Below are positions 31,286-38,889 of a stretch of DNA of 38,889 nt, in pieces. The stretch is from assembly GCA_016866775.1 (NCBI GenBank), contig VGLJ01000045.1, forward strand, positions 1-38,889. The letters run 5' to 3'. Under the pieces are notes generated by a model. That model was not told where the DNA came from. It saw nothing but the letters and a program-made list of their open reading frames with translations, and searched no databases. The stretch is from Candidatus Rokuibacteriota bacterium. Lineage in GTDB: Bacteria; Methylomirabilota; Methylomirabilia; Rokubacteriales; CSP1-6. Each line of letters begins with the position of its first letter. Position 1 is the stretch's first letter. A program made the translations under genes and the position numbers.

Positions 31286-32428
31286 CTAGCGGCCGGTGAA
31301 CGCGGGCATCACGTCGCGCGCGAACCAGCGCAGCTGATCCTTGAACTCCTTCGGCCCGAGCCCTTCGGCCCAGTGGATCATGAAGTCCTCGAGGCCCGGA
31401 TACTTCGCCTCGATCGACTTGATGCCGTCGATGACGTGGGAGGGCGGCCCGCAGAACCACGCCTTCTGCTGGATGCCGTCGGCGAGGTTCGGCGTGCGCG
31501 CGGGCGCGCCCGGCGAGCCCCAGGTGCGGCCCTGCTCATCGGCGTAGCGCACGAAGCCGAACGGCGCGAACCACTTGTAGCGCTCGTCGTGCGACGGCTC
31601 GACGCGCCGCTTCGCCTCCTCCGGCGTGTCCGCGAGGTAGAGGCCGGCGCCCCAGATCATGTCCTCGCCGAGCTGCTTCTTCTTGCCGTATTTCGCGCAC
31701 GCGTCACGGTACGCCTTCACGACGTCGTCGAGGATCTTCTCGCCGTTGAGCGTCACCATCGCCTTGAAGCCCTTCGAGGCCATGTAGTCGATCGACTTGC
31801 TGCTGGCGATCGGCATCCAGATCTCGACGGGCAGGCGCTTCGGACGCGGCACGCAGGTGATCTCGCGGAGCTGGTAGCCGCGGTACTCGACGGGCGGCGG
31901 CACGTCGTAGTGCTTGCCGTGGTGGCTGAACGATTCCTCGTTGAAGCACTTCAGCATCAGGTCGATCTGCTCCTCGAACAGCTCCCGGTTCGCCGCCTGG
32001 TCGATGACCGGCGCGCCGAAGCTCTCCACCTCGCGCGAGTGATAGCCGCGGCCCACGCCCATGATCACGCGGCCGTCGGTGACGATGTCGGCCATCGCGT
32101 AGTCTTCCGCGATCCGGATCGGATGCCACATCGGGATCACGTTGAACGCGCAGCCGAGCTTCAGGCGGCGCGTCTGCGTGGCGAGCCACAGCGAGAGCTG
32201 GATGAGGTTCGGGAAGCACTCGTAGCCTTCGTGCTGGAAGTGGTGCTCGGCCGTCCACAGGGCGTAGAAGCCGAGGTCGTCCATGAGCTGGGCGACGTCG
32301 CGCGCGCTGAAGAACGGCTCGGCGAGACGGTCGTTGCCGTAGCGCCGCGCGTCGGCGGGCGTGCCCTGCAGGCCGATGTTCTCGAGCTCGGTTTGACCGA
32401 CGTAGAGCACGTGGAAGCGCTTGATCAT
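31286..32428 (-). CDS. LLM-class (luciferase-like) flavin/F420-dependent oxidoreductase
   Basis: 380 aa TIM-barrel protein with WTAEHHFQHEGY, the LKLGCAFNVIPMWHPIRIAEDYAMADIVTDGRVIMGVGRGYHSRE block and the VEIWMPIASSKS strand typical of bacterial luciferase-like monooxygenases. These use reduced FMN or F420 on varied substrates, which cannot be told here. GGGGGAGAAGGA precedes ATG 32428, so this gene, unlike several neighbours, has a normal leader. The SDR gene 16 bp upstream is on the same strand, giving an SDR-LLM operon. Confidence 0.92.
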   Translation of the reverse strand: MIKRFHVLYVGQTELENIGLQGTPADARRYGNDRLAEPFFSARDVAQLMDDLGFYALWTAEHHFQHEGYECFPNLIQLSLWLATQTRRLKLGCAFNVIPMWHPIRIAEDYAMADIVTDGRVIMGVGRGYHSREVESFGAPVIDQAANRELFEEQIDLMLKCFNEESFSHHGKHYDVPPPVEYRGYQLREITCVPRPKRLPVEIWMPIASSKSIDYMASKGFKAMVTLNGEKILDDVVKAYRDACAKYGKKKQLGEDMIWGAGLYLADTPEEAKRRVEPSHDERYKWFAPFGFVRYADEQGRTWGSPGAPARTPNLADGIQQKAWFCGPPSHVIDGIKSIEAKYPGLEDFMIHWAEGLGPKEFKDQLRWFARDVMPAFTGR

Positions 32429-32444
32429 TCCTTCTCCCCCCGGA

Positions 32445-33245
32445 CTATTGTGCCGTCCATCCGCCGTCCACCACCAGCGTGGTACCGGTGACGTAGGCGG
32501 CGCCCTCGCTCGCGAGGAAGCGCGCGACGGCGGCCACCTCGTCGACGGTTCCGCGGCGGCCGAGCGGCACGAGCGCGCGGATCAGCTCCATGTTCGCGCC
32601 GACGCCGCCCATCACCGCCGGCGCGTCGGCCGCGAGGATCGCCTTCGAGTTCGTGCGCAGGCCCGTCTCGATCGGACCCGGGCAGATCGCGTTCACGGTG
32701 ACCGCGTGCGCGGCGCCGATCGTGGCCGCGAGCTGGCGCGTGAGCCCGACGACGCCGTGCTTCGACGCGACGTACGCGCTGCCGCCGCCGCCGCCGATCA
32801 ATCCCGCCACCGACGCCATGTTGATGATGCGGCCGGCGCCGCGCGGCACCATCTCGGCGAGCGCGCGCTTGCAGCCGAAGAACGTGCCGGTGAGGTTGAT
32901 CGCGACGACGCGCTCCCACAGCGACGGCGACATCTCGTCGGCGCCCGCGTAGCCGTCGAGCACGCCGGCCGCGTTCACGATGATGCCGAGCGGGCCGAGC
33001 TGCCGCACGGTCTCGCCGACCGCGCGATCCACGTCGTCCCAGCGGCTGACGTCGGCGGGAATGAAGGTCGCGCGCCCGCCGGCCCTGGCGATGAGCTCCA
33101 CCGTCTGCGTGGCGCCGTCCGCGAGCATGTCGACGACGGCGACCGGCGCGCCGCCCTCCGCGAGCCCGCGCGCGATCGCGCGCCCGAGGCCCGAGCCGCC
33201 ACCGGTGACGAGTGCCGCGCCCGCGACGAGCCGCTGGTCGATCAC
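32445..33245 (-). CDS. Classical short-chain dehydrogenase/reductase
   Basis: 266 aa from GTG 33245. It has TGGGSGLG for the cofactor, NAAG, catalytic Ser in INMASVAG, and Y-x-x-x-K in AYVASKHG, ending with the usual TLVVDGGW. VVDM after the second strand suggests NAD(H) preference. TATCTT (33257-33252 on the minus strand) is 6 nt before the start. It probably converts a hydroxy/oxo group on the same substrate route as the luciferase-like enzyme. Confidence 0.92.
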   Translation of the reverse strand: MIDQRLVAGAALVTGGGSGLGRAIARGLAEGGAPVAVVDMLADGATQTVELIARAGGRATFIPADVSRWDDVDRAVGETVRQLGPLGIIVNAAGVLDGYAGADEMSPSLWERVVAINLTGTFFGCKRALAEMVPRGAGRIINMASVAGLIGGGGGSAYVASKHGVVGLTRQLAATIGAAHAVTVNAICPGPIETGLRTNSKAILAADAPAVMGGVGANMELIRALVPLGRRGTVDEVAAVARFLASEGAAYVTGTTLVVDGGWTAQ

Positions 33246-33316
33246 GACCGAAAGATAGCACGCGCCCGATGCGTGAAAATCGCCGGAACCCGGCCCTCAC
33301 ACGCTACGATTGGCGG

Positions 33317-33876
33317 GTGAGGGAAGTGACCTACCGCGCGGGCGACGTCCTCTTCAGCGAGGGCGACTACTCCACCGACGCCTACATCCTCCGGCGCGGA
33401 CGCGTCGAGGTCTACGTGACGCGCCGCGGCGGCGATCGGCGGCTCGCGGTGCTCCACGAGGGCGCGGTGTTCGGCGAGCTGGCCCTGATCACCGACCAGG
33501 TCCGCACCGCCAGCGTCCGCGCGCTCGACGACGCCCAGCTGCTCGCCATCGACCAGGACGGCTTCCTCGAGCTCTGGCGCCACCACCCGGAAGCGCTGCT
33601 CCCGCTCCTGCGCGTGATCTTCGAGCGCGTCCGCGACATCGTGAGCCTCGCCAACGAGCTCTCCCTCGAGGAGAGCAACCGCGCGATCGGCCGCTGTTTC
33701 CTCATCGACCGCGGCACGCGCACGGGCACGTTCGTGAACGGCGAGCGCGTGGGCGGGGCGCGGGCCCCTCGCGGGTGGAGCTGGCGGAAGGCCGCTCCGA
33801 AGTGGCCGTCGGCGGTCCCCGCAGCCCCTATCGCTTCCGCGTGACCGTGAAGGCCGCGGGCACCGCCGCCACCTGA
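33317..33876 (+). pseudogene. Cyclic-nucleotide-binding domain with degenerate FHA tail, frameshifted
   Basis: From GTG 33317 (TACGAT at 33305-33310, 6 nt upstream) a cNMP-binding/Crp-like domain is clear: AGDVLFSEGDYSTDAYIL, the phosphate-cassette-like FGELALI and a following helix. After ~125 residues comes IDRGTRTGTFVNGERV, the middle of an FHA domain, without the preceding FHA strands, pointing to an internal deletion. At ~33755 the natural continuation (VELAEGRSEVAVGG … YRFRV) lies in another frame ending at 33876. A regulator with a phosphopeptide-binding tail has evidently decayed, or the assembly has an error. There is no helix-turn-helix. Confidence 0.65.
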
Positions 33877-33904
33877 GCTTGACGCGCGCGCTACGATGAG
33901 CGCG

Positions 33905-34225
33905 ATGGGGCGGTATCGGCGGCATCGCACGTCCGGAGTCCTCCTCTTCGTCCTGCTCGTCCTCCTCGTGGGCGTCGAGCGGCACCTCGCCGAGGCGCAC
34001 CTCAACCTCCGCACCGTGGCCGTCGGCCTCGAGAGCAACGACACGCTCGACGGCGACGAGCTCCGCGTCCGCCTCATCGTTCTCAACGACGACAAGCCTC
34101 CCCGGCTGCCCGACGTCAGCAGCGCGCTCCCGTTCGAGCGCGTGCACCCGATCGCGCAGCACTGCGCCTCCCTCGCGCTGGGCCGTCCGGCCCCGCGCGG
34201 GCCGCCGTCGCTCTCCGCCGCGTAG
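33905..34225 (+). CDS. Small membrane-anchored hypothetical protein
   Basis: 106 aa from ATG 33905, with TACGAT (33892-33897) 7 nt upstream. A basic N terminus and one hydrophobic helix (~10-25) suggest an anchor or uncleaved signal; the rest is polar, with an Asp/Glu-rich middle. No family recognised. Confidence 0.5.
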   Translation: MGRYRRHRTSGVLLFVLLVLLVGVERHLAEAHLNLRTVAVGLESNDTLDGDELRVRLIVLNDDKPPRLPDVSSALPFERVHPIAQHCASLALGRPAPRGPPSLSAA

Positions 34226-34310
34226 CCCCGTCGTCCCCATCCACTCACACGCGGAGAAGAGGGGTATGGGGTCCTCCGGTTGTGGGGCCCCATCTCCAAA
34301 GGAGAGCTCT

Positions 34311-36381
<2,071 letters not shown>

Positions 36382-36411
36382 GGAAAAGCGAGTCGCCGCG
36401 TCGGGTACCCG

Positions 36412-36880
36412 AGCGGGCGGGATACCAGCGCCCTTTCGCCATGTCCTCGACCTGGACGACCTTCTCGGTCGCCGGGTCGAAGACCGTCGTGGTCTTGAGG
36501 CCCCGGAACGGGTCGAAGCCGAGGTTGCCGCCGCTGATGAGCAGCCGCCCGTCGGGGAGGAACGCCATGCTGGTGCAGAAGAGGTCCCACGCGGTCGTCC
36601 CGACGGTCGTGAACGCGCTCGCGGCCGGATCCCAGATCGCGTAGCGATACGTGGGCTGATTCGGGTCGTTGCTCGAGCCTTCGATCATCAGCACCTTGCC
36701 GGTGTTCAGCACGGCGACGTGGATCGGGCTCACCGGCGACAGGTAGGGCAGCGTCGACCACTGCCCGGTGACGTTGGGCTGCGCGTTCGTGACGAGCGGC
36801 ACGGCGAAGATCGTCGCGAGCAGCGCCAGGAGGGGGACGAGCGAGCGGAGTGGACCTCTCATGGTCGTACGGAGATTCAC
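36412..36880 (-). pseudogene. Truncated galactose-oxidase-like (Kelch propeller) protein
   Basis: From GTG 36880, a signal peptide (~1-33) is followed by GQWSTLPYLSPVSPIHVAVLNTGKVLMIEGSSND and LPDGRLLISGGN, the first blades of secreted galactose/glyoxal oxidase-like propellers. After about 156 residues (KGRWYPA) similarity stops; the frame then enters the antisense of thiC and ends at 36248. Full-length proteins have 450-900 residues, so over two thirds is missing, including the copper ligands. The break is only ~30 bp past the thiC stop. Confidence 0.75.
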
Positions 36881-37004
36881 GAGACGTGCCGAGCCCTCCG
36901 GCGCTCACAATGCTCGTGTCGAGGCGGCGCACGTGCAGGCCGTTGCGGGAACTGACGTCCGCCGTGCAACCCGCTGCAGCCTCGTGCGCTTCTCGCTGGG
37001 CGGG

Positions 37005-38438
<1,434 letters not shown>

Positions 38439-38465
38439 CGGGCCAGTGTACCGCGGACTGCTTCG

Positions 38466-38771
38466 TCACCGTTTGTCGGTGCCGCGCAGGACCCCGACCA
38501 CTGCGTCGATAACTTGCCGCCAAGCAGCCGCTTGCCGTGAAGAGCTTCCCGGGCGAGCATAGCTGTCGAACCGCAGCGAGCCAGAACTGAAGCTGGATTG
38601 CTCCAGTCGGATGGCGCGCGGGTCGCCGTAGGGATTGCTGGTGATTTGACAGAGGATCCAATCACCGCGGCCGGCGTCAGCAAGGGCGATGGCCCGCCGG
38701 AGCTTCGCCTGAGAGAGATCAGACAAGGGAAACGGAACGAGAACTATTCCGCCCGCTGAAGGTGCGACCAC
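38466..38771 (-). pseudogene. MazF/PemK-type toxin, frame-disrupted
   Basis: From GTG 38771, GGIVLVPFPLSDLSQAKLRRAIALAD and WILCQITSNPYGD are the N-terminal strands of MazF/PemK mRNA interferases, and SLRFDSYARPG is the conserved RP-containing strand. The next block should be KLFT; it exists (GKLFTAS) but in another frame, and the last helix (VIDAVVGVLRG) is back in the first. Two compensating indels fit, leaving ~15 wrong residues between. The frame stays open, so a product may be made, but toxicity is doubtful. Confidence 0.65.
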
Positions 38772-38889
38772 GCGGCATCTTCCTCGGGACGGCTCCAGTC
38801 GGCGAGCGCACGTTCGCTGAGCACTGCGGTCTCCTCGCTTCTGGGTGCGTCTTCAAGGATCGTGACGAGCGCTCTCCGTGGCCCCGGCA
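38744..38889 (-). CDS. Antitoxin C terminus (partial, runs off the window)
   Basis: The frame ends in TAG at 38746-38744 and is open to the window edge. Its C terminus, LSERALADWSRPEEDAAWSHLQ, matches the tail of antitoxins commonly encoded directly before MazF-type toxins (…LSEPALAEDWxRPEEDEAWAHL). It overlaps the toxin start by 28 bp, the usual coupling for such pairs. Confidence 0.6.
   Translation of the reverse strand, partial: PGPRRALVTILEDAPRSEETAVLSERALADWSRPEEDAAWSHLQRAE

Overview
The window is very GC-rich, gene-dense DNA with many 4-base GTGA/ATGA overlaps between consecutive genes, class I bacterial features (TPP riboswitch, sigma-54 regulator, tRNA-Thr) and several genes whose start codon lies only 6-8 bases after a -10-like hexamer. 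Gene content and style suggest an uncultivated soil or groundwater bacterium of the Rokubacteria/Methylomirabilota type. That assignment is an inference; no marker gene here proves it.

Region 1 (58-28254) looks like an old genomic island in a tRNA-Thr(CGU) gene. A perfect 49-bp direct repeat, holding the 3' 45 nt of the tRNA, lies at 58-106 and again inside the intact tRNA at 28210-28284. Just inside the right repeat is the apparent C-terminal stub of a tyrosine recombinase (28007-28156). A small excisionase-like gene and the zinc-finger stub of a phage/plasmid primase lie at 22082-22526. Broken genes mark other junctions (amidase at 723-875, histidine phosphatase at 27649-27941).

Within it, 909-21776 is a coherent, probably light- and vitamin-B12-controlled locus. 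Two paralogous regulators (909-1832 and 13153-14061, both minus) have a CarH-like cobalamin photoreceptor module (W-x9-EH and E-x-H-x-x-G), but the DNA-binding part is a C-terminal XRE/Cro-type helix-turn-helix, not the usual N-terminal MerR-type one. Each is divergent from a plus-strand operon, and the two intergenic promoters share an ungapped 58-bp block (36 of 58 identical by hand count) with matching boxes 32 bp apart. Operon 1 (1994-13142) encodes a fasciclin-domain protein, DNA photolyase, an SRPBCC protein, an aldehyde dehydrogenase, two CrtI/CrtN-type desaturases, an acyltransferase, a glycosyltransferase, a thioredoxin-fold protein and a four-heme cytochrome c. The enzyme set resembles that for acylated glycosyl carotenoic acids (staphyloxanthin-like). 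Operon 2 (14228-20363) encodes a small protein, a HiPIP ferredoxin-like protein, a frameshifted SDR, a SOUL heme protein, an SDR-DUF2867 protein, an SRPBCC-TIGR01777 fusion and a frameshifted TerC protein. A flavin split-barrel protein and a DUF523-DUF1722 (YbgA-type) protein follow. Photolyase, YbgA, SRPBCC and SDR genes are recurrent companions of LitR/CarH regulators.

Region 2 (22541-27632) is a separate operon: a YtcJ-like amidohydrolase and a peptide/opine-type ABC importer (binding protein and two permeases, no ATPase in the window).

Region 3 (28285 to the end) is ordinary chromosome: a small membrane protein, a Zn-ribbon/PCP-reductase-like protein, D,D-carboxypeptidase, a HAD dehalogenase, a strong bidirectional terminator, a 53-aa SWIB-like protein, a luciferase-like oxidoreductase, an SDR, a frameshifted cNMP-binding/FHA remnant, small exported proteins, a TPP riboswitch and thiC, a truncated galactose-oxidase-like gene, an NtrC-type regulator, and a decayed MazF toxin with the end of its antitoxin at the right edge. 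No rRNA, CRISPR array or intact transposase was seen.
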